The notes below the pieces were generated by a model. It saw only the letters and a program-made list of their open reading frames with translations, was not told the origin of the DNA and searched no databases. Positions 17,542-25,489 of a stretch of 64,000 nt of DNA are shown one piece after another. Both the position numbers and the translations under genes were made by a program. This stretch comes from Halocynthiibacter namhaensis. Lineage in GTDB: Bacteria; Pseudomonadota; Alphaproteobacteria; Rhodobacterales; Rhodobacteraceae. Location of the stretch: positions 37,587 through 101,586 of the forward strand of contig NZ_JWIF01000072.1 in the NCBI RefSeq assembly GCF_000812685.1, read 5' to 3'. Position 1 is the stretch's first letter; each line of letters begins with the position of its first letter.

Positions 17542-18516
17542 TTAGGCAGGCACGAAGTTTCTTTCGTAGAAATCATACCAATTACGCCCCATGATCCCTG
17601 CAACTTCAGTCTCTGAAAGACCCGTCGCCCGCAGGCCATCTTCGAGGTTGCCAAAGTCACGGTTGTCTTTGAACCAAGTCGGCATTTCCGGGAAACCAGG
17701 TGCACTGGCTGAGCCTTCGCCGTAGTCGATTTCCTTGCTCCAACGGCCCACACGCATCCATTCAACGATGCTGTCCGGTTGATCCTGGCACAGATCAGTG
17801 CCAATCCCCAGATGTTCTGCGCCGAATTTTTCCGCCGTGTGCGCGATCATCGTACAGAAGCCTTCCAGCGTGCAATCACCCTTGTCTTTCAGATGATGCG
17901 GATAAACGGAAAACCCAAGCATGCCGCCGTTTTGCGTGACAGCACGGATGACATCATCCTTTTTGTTGCGCAGGGCAGGTTCCCAAGAATGCGGGTTTGC
18001 GTGCGTGATCGCGATGGGGCGTTCCGACATGTCAGCCGCTTCAATCGTGGAACGATCACCAGAATGGCTCATGTCAACGACTAGGCCCACGCGGTTCATC
18101 TCTTTGATGACCTGTTTGCCCATGCGCGTGATGCCCATGTCTTCCGCTTCATAACAGCCGGTCGCAAGCAGCGATTGGTTGTTATACGTCAGCTGCATAA
18201 AGCGCGCACCAAGGGTGTGAACGATCTCAACCAGACCAATGTCATCTTCAATCGGGCTTGGGTTTTGGAAGCCAAAGAACACAGCAGTGCGGCCTGTTTC
18301 GCGGGCCACATCAATATCGCTGGCCCACTGCCCCTTCATGATCAGGTCAGGGTATTGTTCGAACCAACGGTTCCATTTCTCGAAATTCAGAACCGTTTCA
18401 CGAAAGTTCTCGTGATAGGCGATGGTGACGTGGATCGCGTCCACGCCCCCTTCGCGCAACTGACGGAAAATCTTTTCCGACCAGTTGGCATATTGCAGGT
18501 TATCAATCCGCATCAA
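17542..18516 (-). CDS. Membrane dipeptidase (M19) family protein with altered metal site
   Basis: 324 residues of the renal dipeptidase fold: LGARFMQLTYNNQSLLATGC, MGKQVIKEMNRVGLVVDMSHSG (His ligand), ITHANPHSWEPALRNK (second His), GIGTDLCQD (Asp), and a C-terminal IMGRNWYDFYE. It starts abruptly and lacks the N-terminal His-x-Asp pair of canonical M19 enzymes. The position of the bridging Glu is also changed (FFGFQNPSPIED). It is therefore either mononuclear or acts on something other than dipeptides, perhaps a lactam or cyclic amide in this pathway. It overlaps the aldehyde dehydrogenase stop by 4 bp. Its 91-bp gap to the next gene is the largest in the operon. Confidence 0.85.
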   Translation of the reverse strand: MMRIDNLQYANWSEKIFRQLREGGVDAIHVTIAYHENFRETVLNFEKWNRWFEQYPDLIMKGQWASDIDVARETGRTAVFFGFQNPSPIEDDIGLVEIVHTLGARFMQLTYNNQSLLATGCYEAEDMGITRMGKQVIKEMNRVGLVVDMSHSGDRSTIEAADMSERPIAITHANPHSWEPALRNKKDDVIRAVTQNGGMLGFSVYPHHLKDKGDCTLEGFCTMIAHTAEKFGAEHLGIGTDLCQDQPDSIVEWMRVGRWSKEIDYGEGSASAPGFPEMPTWFKDNRDFGNLEDGLRATGLSETEVAGIMGRNWYDFYERNFVPA

Positions 18517-19964
18517 AAGGGCGATCCGCTTGAGATATAAGCAGTTTTCACGGTGGTGTAGAATTCTGCCGCCGCTTTACCCTGTTCACGTGGACCGTAA
18601 GAACTGTCACCACGACCACCAAATGGCACGTGGTAATCGGTGCCCGCTGTTGGCAGGTTCACCATCACACAACCGGTTTTCGCATTGCGACGGAAGTGGT
18701 TCGCACGAGCCAGAGATTGCGTCACGATGCCAGATGTCAGGCCAAAGTTTGTGTCGTTCACAACGTTCAAAGCCTCTTCATAACCGTCCACTTTGATCAC
18801 AGCCGCCAGCGGCGCGAACATTTCTTCACGGTTGATGCGCATGTCGTTGGTTGAGCCAACGAAAACGCCCGGGTTCATGTAGTAACCATTGGTTGGCATC
18901 TCAAGACGCTGACCACCACACAACAATTCCGCACCTTCAGATTTGCCCAGATCAACATAGGCAAGGTTCTCGTTCAGCTGTTGTTCAGACACAACCGGGC
19001 CGATTTGCGTGCCAGCTTCCAGCGCATGGCCCACTTTCATAGCTTGCGCGCCGGCAACCAATTTCGCAACAAATTCATCATGCACAGCAGAATGAACAAC
19101 CAGACGTGAAGAGGCGGTACATTTCTGACCAGTGCTGCCAAACGCGCCACCAAGTGCCAAAGTCACAGCCAGATCAACATCTGCGTCATCCATAACGGCC
19201 AATGCGTTTTTGGAACCCATTTCCATTTGCACTTTGGTAAAGTTCTGGATCGCAGCGGACGCAATCCCACGGCCCACAGGCACGGAACCCGTGAAGGAAA
19301 TCGCGTTTACCTTGGGGCTTTCGACCAGACGTTGACCGATTTCACGACCAGCGCCCATCACAAGGCTGAACAGACCTTTCGGAATGTCTTGGCGTTCAAT
19401 GATTTCTGTCAATGCAACCGCAGAAGCAGGCGTCACGTTTGCGGGTTTCCAAATCACAGCGTTGCCATAGCAAAGCGCAGGCGCGATTTTCCAGGACGCG
19501 GTCGCCGTTGGGAAGTTCCAAGGGCTGATGATCGCAACTGTGCCAACAGCTTCGCGGCGCACGTCGATTTCAATGTCAGGGCGCACGGAATCGGCATTTT
19601 CACCAATTTGACGCAAAGTTTCGGCGGCGTAGTAAGTAAAGAACTGACCCGCGCGGTACACTTCGCCTTTGCCCTCTGCGAAAGGTTTGCCTTCTTCGCG
19701 CGCCAGCAATGTGCCCAGCTCTTCGGCACGTGACATCATCTCGGTGCCAATCGCCATCAACACATTATACTTGCGCTCAATGCCGTAAGCTTCCCATTCC
19801 GCTTGCGCGATTTTCGCTTGGTCCAGGGTCGCTTCCAGCTGATCTGATGACGCCTGCGCAAACATACCGATCAGATCAGACAGATCAGATGGGTTGCGGT
19901 TTTCGATTTCGCTGCTGCCTGCTGTCCAGGTGCCTGCGATAAGGTTTAATTTGGTGTCGGTCAT
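18513..19964 (-). CDS. Aldehyde dehydrogenase (ketoglutarate-semialdehyde-like)
   Basis: 483 residues from MTDTKLNLIAGTWTAG; the frame opens further upstream to 20072, but that extension overlaps the divergent promoter region. Motifs: SPWNFPTATASWKIAP, FTGSVPVGRGIAS, MEMGSKNALAVMDDAD with the general-base Glu, and STGQKCTASSRLVV with the catalytic Cys. The overall pattern resembles 2,5-dioxovalerate / succinate-semialdehyde dehydrogenases. It is the first gene of the operon running down to 14024 and is divergent from the LysR gene at 20072, which probably regulates it. It would oxidise the last aldehyde before entry into central metabolism. Confidence 0.92.
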   Translation of the reverse strand: MTDTKLNLIAGTWTAGSSEIENRNPSDLSDLIGMFAQASSDQLEATLDQAKIAQAEWEAYGIERKYNVLMAIGTEMMSRAEELGTLLAREEGKPFAEGKGEVYRAGQFFTYYAAETLRQIGENADSVRPDIEIDVRREAVGTVAIISPWNFPTATASWKIAPALCYGNAVIWKPANVTPASAVALTEIIERQDIPKGLFSLVMGAGREIGQRLVESPKVNAISFTGSVPVGRGIASAAIQNFTKVQMEMGSKNALAVMDDADVDLAVTLALGGAFGSTGQKCTASSRLVVHSAVHDEFVAKLVAGAQAMKVGHALEAGTQIGPVVSEQQLNENLAYVDLGKSEGAELLCGGQRLEMPTNGYYMNPGVFVGSTNDMRINREEMFAPLAAVIKVDGYEEALNVVNDTNFGLTSGIVTQSLARANHFRRNAKTGCVMVNLPTAGTDYHVPFGGRGDSSYGPREQGKAAAEFYTTVKTAYISSGSPF

Positions 19965-20071
19965 CAAAGATCTCCGCTGTGTTCTGCGCGCAATTGCCCA
20001 ACCCTTATGGACATCATCTGCTATTTCAGTCAAATTCAAATAAATGAACTTAATTTCAGAAAAATTGAACA
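19965..20071. promoter_or_regulatory. Divergent promoter region, aldehyde dehydrogenase operon / LysR
   Basis: 107-bp AT-rich divergent spacer. TTCA-N6-TGAA, within ATTCAAATAAATGAAC, and two TTTCAG repeats are candidate LysR contact sites of the T-N11-A kind. No promoter boxes can be assigned firmly. Confidence 0.4.
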
Positions 20072-20983
20072 ATGGCCCTCAAAATTGAAATGCTCCGCTG
20101 CTTTGCAGCGGTGGCCCGCAGCGGGAAGCTCTCTGACGCGGCGCAACAACTCAGACGCACGCCGTCCGCTGTATCCATGATGTTGAAGCAACTAGAAGAC
20201 CACCTCGGCGAGTCCTTGTTCATGACAGACCGGAAAAACAGACTGTCGGCCTTGGGCACATTTGTATTGGAACAGGCCGAACGCGAACTTTACCACTTCG
20301 ACGGCGCCGTGCGTGCAATCGAAAGCTTCGCCAACGCCCGCCATGGCCATGTGCGCATCGCCGCCGTGCCGTCCGTTGCATCCGCCATTATGCCGCGCGC
20401 CATCTCTCGCTTCATCAAGGATTTCCCTGAGGTTCAAATCGAACTGCGTGACATGGATTCTACTACAATTTTACACGAATTATCCCGCGGTCGCATCGAT
20501 ATTGGCATCGCCTCTGCCGGGCTAAGCAGCGGCAGTTTGCACCGCCAAGACCTGCTGTCGGATCCATTTGGCTTGGTCTGCCCCAAGCATCATCCACTGG
20601 CCGATCCCGGCCGTGTTTTGACGTGGTCCGAGCTAAGCCCCCACCGTTTCATTGCCAATGATTTGGCCCGCCTCATCATCGTTCCGGCCTTCCAAGATAT
20701 CCACGCAAAAGCGCTTCTGTCCGTGCATAACATCACATCTCTGCTTGCCATGGTGCGCGCCGATTTGGGCGTAACAATTTTGCCGAAAATGACAGTAAAA
20801 ATGGCTGAAAGCAGGGAATTGGCCTTCGTTCCCCTGCCCAAATCATCCGCAGGAATTGTTCCAGATCGTCAAATTCATATGTTGCGCGCTGCGGATACGC
20901 CCACGTCACCTGCGGCGCGTGAATTTGAAAATCAGATCCTTGAAACCGTTGCTGAACTGCAGTCACAAGCCGCCCCAAAATAG
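20072..20983 (+). CDS. LysR-family transcriptional regulator
   Basis: 303 residues, normal length. N-terminal winged helix (MLRCFAAVARSGKLSDAAQQ, then RTPSAVSMMLKQLEDHLGE) and a two-lobed effector domain (VRIAAVPSVASAIMPRAISR; LLAMVRADLGVTILPKM). It is transcribed away from the aldehyde dehydrogenase operon across a 107-bp spacer, the classical arrangement for a LysR activator of a catabolic operon. The inducer is presumably the unknown pathway substrate. Its ATG is at the edge of the spacer with only a weak ribosome site. Confidence 0.92.
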   Translation: MALKIEMLRCFAAVARSGKLSDAAQQLRRTPSAVSMMLKQLEDHLGESLFMTDRKNRLSALGTFVLEQAERELYHFDGAVRAIESFANARHGHVRIAAVPSVASAIMPRAISRFIKDFPEVQIELRDMDSTTILHELSRGRIDIGIASAGLSSGSLHRQDLLSDPFGLVCPKHHPLADPGRVLTWSELSPHRFIANDLARLIIVPAFQDIHAKALLSVHNITSLLAMVRADLGVTILPKMTVKMAESRELAFVPLPKSSAGIVPDRQIHMLRAADTPTSPAAREFENQILETVAELQSQAAPK

Positions 20984-21178
20984 AACGTAAATTTCCGCAC
21001 CTTCCCCCTCAAATCCCTCAGATCAAACCGCTGCTGTTTGATCTCAAAGTCATTTCCGAACGCCCATCCGTTTTGTTCGAATTCACGCGCAGATCACTCA
21101 AGAAAAATTTGCCTGTCTTCAACGATTTGTAAACGCACCGTGCGTATACCTTTGGTGTACAGATTGGGGATCACACTG

Positions 21179-21868
21179 GTGGCAATATCAGCATCATTAC
21201 TATTGTTGAACGGCGGAATCGGCAAACGTTCGCGACACAAAGAACCTAAGCAGTTCTTTGAAATGATGGGGCATCCTGTTTTGGCCTATTCGATCATCGC
21301 CGCAACGTCATTGCCAGAAATTGACGAAATAATCGTCAACTTTCCAGCAGGTTACGCAGATAAAACAATTGACGTCCTGAAAAAATACGCGGGCGACAAG
21401 ACATTTAAATTGATTGAATGCGGACCAGACCGTCAGAACAGTTCATATCTTTTGGCACAGCAGGCCAAGAACGAACAAGTCCTTCTACATGAAGCGGCCC
21501 GCCCCACGGTAACCAGCACCATGTATCAGAATTTACTCCGACACGCGTCGGAAAATGTGGGCTATTTCGCCCCCATCCCATTCTCTGTATGCGGCATGGA
21601 TCCGAACACTCGGACCATCTCCGAAAACATCCGCAGGGACCGCGTTTTTGACATTCAACTGCCCCAAAAATTCAATCGATCAACCTTAATCAACGCTCAT
21701 CAAGCAGCAATAAAAAGCAATAAAAAATTCACGGAAGACGCCGTCTTGATTTTCAAGATGTCAGGCACGAAAGTTCACATGTTGGATGGATATTCCAACA
21801 ACATTAAGGTCACCAGCCCAGAAGATTTTCATATTGTGGAACGGGTAATGAGAGGTAAAGAAATATGA
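21179..21868 (+). CDS. IspD/TarI-type cytidylyltransferase (putative CDP-ribitol synthase)
   Basis: About 229 residues from a GTG preceded by GGGGA; the frame is open back to 21038 but the family homology begins at SLLLLNGGIGKRS. The nucleotide-binding signature LNGGIGKRSRHKEPKQF followed by GHPVLAYSI is that of the IspD/TarI/Bcs1 group, which join CTP to methylerythritol-phosphate or ribitol-5-phosphate. LHEAARPTVT and FTEDAVLIFKMSG also fit. It overlaps the SDR gene by 4 bp and heads a capsule operon with TagF-like transferases. CDP-ribitol (or a similar CDP-polyol) is therefore the likely product rather than isoprenoid precursor. Confidence 0.82.
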   Translation: MAISASLLLLNGGIGKRSRHKEPKQFFEMMGHPVLAYSIIAATSLPEIDEIIVNFPAGYADKTIDVLKKYAGDKTFKLIECGPDRQNSSYLLAQQAKNEQVLLHEAARPTVTSTMYQNLLRHASENVGYFAPIPFSVCGMDPNTRTISENIRRDRVFDIQLPQKFNRSTLINAHQAAIKSNKKFTEDAVLIFKMSGTKVHMLDGYSNNIKVTSPEDFHIVERVMRGKEI

Positions 21869-22569
21869 AAAAGACAGCTTTAATAACCGGAGCGTCCCGC
21901 GGAATCGGTCGGGCAGCGGCCATGGCCTTGGCGTGCCAAGATACGGCGTTTGATCGCATCGTACTCGTTGCGCGCGATTCCAAGCATTTCGAACAAACCT
22001 TAGCCGAAGTGCGAGGCGTCTCAAACAGCTGCGAGATCATTGAAATTTTCGCCGACTTTGACGACCCGAACGTCGCCACAGAAATTTTCGATCAACTAGA
22101 CGCCCAGGGGATTGGCCTAGACACGATCATCAACAACGCTGGCTTTACCAAACCCGCCACAATCGTAAATACTGACCTAGCAGATTTCGAAAAAACCATG
22201 CGTGTGAACCTCTATTCTCCGTTCAAGATGGTTCAAGTTGCCCTACAGCGCGACCACCCATTGAAAAGCATCATCAATATCGCATCGACCGCCGGCATCA
22301 GCGGGCGTGCGGGCTGGCTAAGTTACTCCACTTCAAAGGCTGCGGTCATCAATATGTCCGAAGTTCTGCGTGATGAACTCACCCCGTTTGGGATTAAAGT
22401 CATCTGCCTATCGCCTGGGCGCTGCGCAACTGACCTGCGTCGCACACTGGCTCCGGATGAGGATCCAAACACCATCATGCAACCCAGCCAAGTCGCCGAT
22501 GTCATAAAAGTCATGACCTCGCCCGTGGGGGACCTACTGCAAACTCAGAACCTCGTCGTGCGGACTTAA
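21865..22569 (+). CDS. Short-chain dehydrogenase (putative ribulose-5-phosphate reductase)
   Basis: 234 residues. Rossmann TGASRGIGRAAAMAL, NNAGFTKPA, catalytic Ser in INIASTAGISG, and YSTSK (Tyr-x-x-x-Lys) are intact. In Haemophilus Bcs1/Acs1 an SDR domain is fused C-terminal to an IspD-like cytidylyltransferase and reduces ribulose-5-phosphate to ribitol-5-phosphate. Here the same two activities appear as separate genes joined by an ATGA overlap. This supports a role in making CDP-ribitol for the capsule. General SDR chemistry is certain; the substrate is inferred from the partner gene. Confidence 0.85.
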   Translation: MKKTALITGASRGIGRAAAMALACQDTAFDRIVLVARDSKHFEQTLAEVRGVSNSCEIIEIFADFDDPNVATEIFDQLDAQGIGLDTIINNAGFTKPATIVNTDLADFEKTMRVNLYSPFKMVQVALQRDHPLKSIINIASTAGISGRAGWLSYSTSKAAVINMSEVLRDELTPFGIKVICLSPGRCATDLRRTLAPDEDPNTIMQPSQVADVIKVMTSPVGDLLQTQNLVVRT

Positions 22570-22577
22570 CCACTGAA

Positions 22578-23765
22578 ATGTCGCGTAAAAACTTCAGACA
22601 AGGTCTCTACATCGACACACCAGTACTGACGTCTGTTTCTCAGATCGAACCCTACTACGACTATGGCATCTTTGATGAAAAAACCACGCCGATCTTACTG
22701 CGTCGACGTGCCATAATTGACCTGCAACGCACCGTTACGTCTTGGCCCAAAAACATCCCCCTCAAGATGGTGCGGGGGGGACGGCGCCTCCCCGTTCAGG
22801 ATGGTGGCATCATATTCTACCCTTATAATTCCCAGACGAACATCAACATGGTTGCCCAACGCCAGTTTCATCACGTGCTTACCCTGCACGGGGAAAGCAA
22901 CAAAGCCGCGTCACAGCGCCCTGCCGCACGCCTATACGATTACATTTGTGTGGCCGGACCGCTCGCAATAGATCGATATATCACGGCCGGCATTTTCACT
23001 CGCAGCGACGTAGAGAATGGGCGGCTCATCATGATGGGTGATAGTTTTGTGCAGCACCTGCCTTGGATTTGTACAGCGCAAAATCAACAAAACGGCGCCT
23101 TGCTCTATAGCCCCACTTGGGAAGGCTATGGCCATTCATCCAACAATTACACGTCAGTGTCCGGGCAATATGGGTTCAAAATCGCGGCCCAAATTGCACA
23201 TGCTCTCAACATCGATCAAATCGTCATTAAACCTCACCCGTATTTGGGCCTGCTCAAACCCCGCCTGCTTGCTGATTTTGTCTCCGGCGTCCGCCATCTA
23301 AGGACACAAGGATTCCACCTAAGCCTTGCATTAAAAGGGGGATCTTCACCCCTCCTCGCCGCCTTGCGCATTGCCCTGCCCAAGATTCATCGACACGAAA
23401 TGGACCCCGATCATCCGTTAACCGTTCGCTTTGGCCTGTCAGACGTTTCCGGGATGGAGGCCATCTATCTAAGCGCAGGCATCCCCTCATTCACAATCGC
23501 CCGCCCTTCGCAGGACGCCTCGCCCACCCTCAAAGACATCCAACACGTCAAATACCTCGCGCCCGAGCATGATCTCGACAGGCAGCTGCACCGATACCTG
23601 CAACATCAAGACACCTTAGATGCGGCACACCGCAATGCAGTGTTTGGCTTCCAGGATCCAAACCTAAAAACAATGACAGCCCCCGAACGCATGTCTTGGC
23701 TTCAATCCTACATCCAGCGCGATCCACATTGGAGACGCCCCGCAATGTCGAGACATTGCGCATGA
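22578..23765 (+). CDS. TagF/TarF-like polyol-phosphate transferase
   Basis: 395 residues, no signal or membrane segment. It carries the ordered motifs of the CDP-glycerol/ribitol glycerophosphotransferase family: LTLHGESNKAAS (position of HG-x-x-x-K), DYICVAGPLAIDRYI, LLYSPTWEGYG (PTW motif), IVIKPHPYLG (KPHP) and SDVSGMEAIYLSAGIP (equivalent of the D-x-SS motif). Such enzymes transfer polyol-phosphate from a CDP donor to build teichoic acid or capsule. It starts 9 bp after the SDR gene and overlaps the next gene by 4 bp. A second homologue lies at 25483. Confidence 0.85.
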   Translation: MSRKNFRQGLYIDTPVLTSVSQIEPYYDYGIFDEKTTPILLRRRAIIDLQRTVTSWPKNIPLKMVRGGRRLPVQDGGIIFYPYNSQTNINMVAQRQFHHVLTLHGESNKAASQRPAARLYDYICVAGPLAIDRYITAGIFTRSDVENGRLIMMGDSFVQHLPWICTAQNQQNGALLYSPTWEGYGHSSNNYTSVSGQYGFKIAAQIAHALNIDQIVIKPHPYLGLLKPRLLADFVSGVRHLRTQGFHLSLALKGGSSPLLAALRIALPKIHRHEMDPDHPLTVRFGLSDVSGMEAIYLSAGIPSFTIARPSQDASPTLKDIQHVKYLAPEHDLDRQLHRYLQHQDTLDAAHRNAVFGFQDPNLKTMTAPERMSWLQSYIQRDPHWRRPAMSRHCA

Positions 23766-25489
23766 AGTATTTCGCAGCTCTCACACTGTTAACCCTGCTC
23801 TGCATCCTCTCACTGGACACAGTATGGAACCGAATTTCGGGCCTCCAAACTGACTCAAGTGGGCTGCGCCATTGGGTCTACACCGCCTCTGCCTTCACTT
23901 TGATATCAGCCACACATCTCGTCGCCATGTTGACGGTGCGTGCCCAACAAAAACTCATCGGTACGCCACCAATATTTGGCAACTACGCCGAATGGTTTGT
24001 GCCCCCAATCATCTGGCTTACGTGGGGCCTCATATCCATCCGAATGGATGCGGCAACGGCGGGGTTTGCATTCGGCGGGATGGTCGCCCTTTGCCTTGCC
24101 GTGCCCTATACCTTGGTCCGGGCGATGCCCAAGATCGGGCAGGCCGCAACAACCCTCGCCGCCCCAAATCCGTCACCAAAATATCCGCAGACACAGAAAC
24201 AGACCACCCGTTACGTCTATTTACTGCGCATAGCCGCTGCCGCCTGGTCATATATCTGCGCATGCGCTGTTGTTTTCACACTCTTTTTCCCGAACACGCC
24301 CTACGGCTTATGGGCCATCCTGCCCTTGATTTGTGTTCTTATCTGTACGATTTTCATTTTCTCCCTTGGCGTGCAACAATTGCTGCGCCAAGCACGCGAT
24401 GATCGCCGTACCGCATGCATAGAAATAACCAAAGATGAATTGCGAATATCCCCCGCAAGCGTTGCTCTCCACTGTTCTGGCGCACCTACGGCAAAGCACA
24501 TCAGAATTCGGAAACTGCACACCGCTTTAACACGTGAGAATTACATCACTGCCGTCATCGCCCGGGATAAAAACGCTTTTCAAAAAGCCAAATCTCTGCG
24601 GTCAGGACACATATGGTATGCACCGCAAACCGACGCCTTGAACATCCTCGCACGGCCCAGCATCGAAGCGGTTTTTTACACCCATGACGCGCTTAAGAAC
24701 GGCGCTTTTGTGCGATTTGCAAATTACGTCCATATCTTAGATGCCACCACCGGAAGCCTCGCCCAATTGAAGGATATTCCACAATCACTGCGCATGTATG
24801 ACTGTGTAATCGCCCCCAACACTATGATTGCATACAGATGGCAAAAACAGCTTTCGGACCACGAACGCGGGCTTGTCGTATTACACGATGAGGCCCCGGA
24901 ACTGCTGCACGCATCAAGCACGCAGACCGATACGCCTGTCGTTGGCGTACACCTTGAACCGGATTCTTGCACCGGCACAATGGATGCCGTGTTTCTTCGA
25001 AACCTTGAGGTATTACTCGAAACGTATCATCAGATGCCCCCCTCGCCTGCCTGCGATACCGCATCGTTTCTCAGCCCCCCCCTAGTCAAAAATTGGGGGA
25101 AACTTCTGGTCACATTACCCGCCGCCGCACTCTCTCTGCCCATAGCCGCTTGGTTCAACAAAATGGTTGAACACGCCACACATAACCCTTCGCCATTTAT
25201 CGAGCTGTCCGTTGCCAAACCTGAACACACTTGGAACATCGCAGACATCATCATCGCGACACCAAACGATGACACCACAACACTTATGACAACTGGGAAA
25301 CCACTATTGTGGCTGGGAAATTCTCCGCCTCCAACAGGGACGGTTTGTTTCAACCCAACTCATGAGGCACCCGTTGAATCCGCCGCTGTCAATCCGCATG
25401 CAATCCCGCATTTTCCCAACTACCAAGCGCTGATTGCACATGCAAAACATCTAAAGTCATCGCGCCTAGTGGGAGGGGGGGCATGTTAA
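23762..25489 (+). CDS. Membrane protein with degenerate transferase-like C-terminus, capsule operon
   Basis: 575 residues starting with ATG in an ATGA overlap. The N-terminal half has five to six hydrophobic segments (LTLLTLLCILSLDTVW; WVYTASAFTLISATHLVAML; WSYICACAVVFTLFF; ILPLICVLICTIFIFSLG). The soluble C-terminal half has WNIADIIIATPNDDTTTL followed by GKPLLWLG, a layout reminiscent of the ADALITD-SS...KPFLVV end of TagF-like proteins. However, the HG-x-x-x-K, PTW and KPHP motifs are missing. It lies between two intact TagF-like genes. It may be a diverged non-catalytic homologue or a priming/anchoring membrane protein. Function unknown. Confidence 0.75.
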   Translation: MKYFAALTLLTLLCILSLDTVWNRISGLQTDSSGLRHWVYTASAFTLISATHLVAMLTVRAQQKLIGTPPIFGNYAEWFVPPIIWLTWGLISIRMDAATAGFAFGGMVALCLAVPYTLVRAMPKIGQAATTLAAPNPSPKYPQTQKQTTRYVYLLRIAAAAWSYICACAVVFTLFFPNTPYGLWAILPLICVLICTIFIFSLGVQQLLRQARDDRRTACIEITKDELRISPASVALHCSGAPTAKHIRIRKLHTALTRENYITAVIARDKNAFQKAKSLRSGHIWYAPQTDALNILARPSIEAVFYTHDALKNGAFVRFANYVHILDATTGSLAQLKDIPQSLRMYDCVIAPNTMIAYRWQKQLSDHERGLVVLHDEAPELLHASSTQTDTPVVGVHLEPDSCTGTMDAVFLRNLEVLLETYHQMPPSPACDTASFLSPPLVKNWGKLLVTLPAAALSLPIAAWFNKMVEHATHNPSPFIELSVAKPEHTWNIADIIIATPNDDTTTLMTTGKPLLWLGNSPPPTGTVCFNPTHEAPVESAAVNPHAIPHFPNYQALIAHAKHLKSSRLVGGGAC

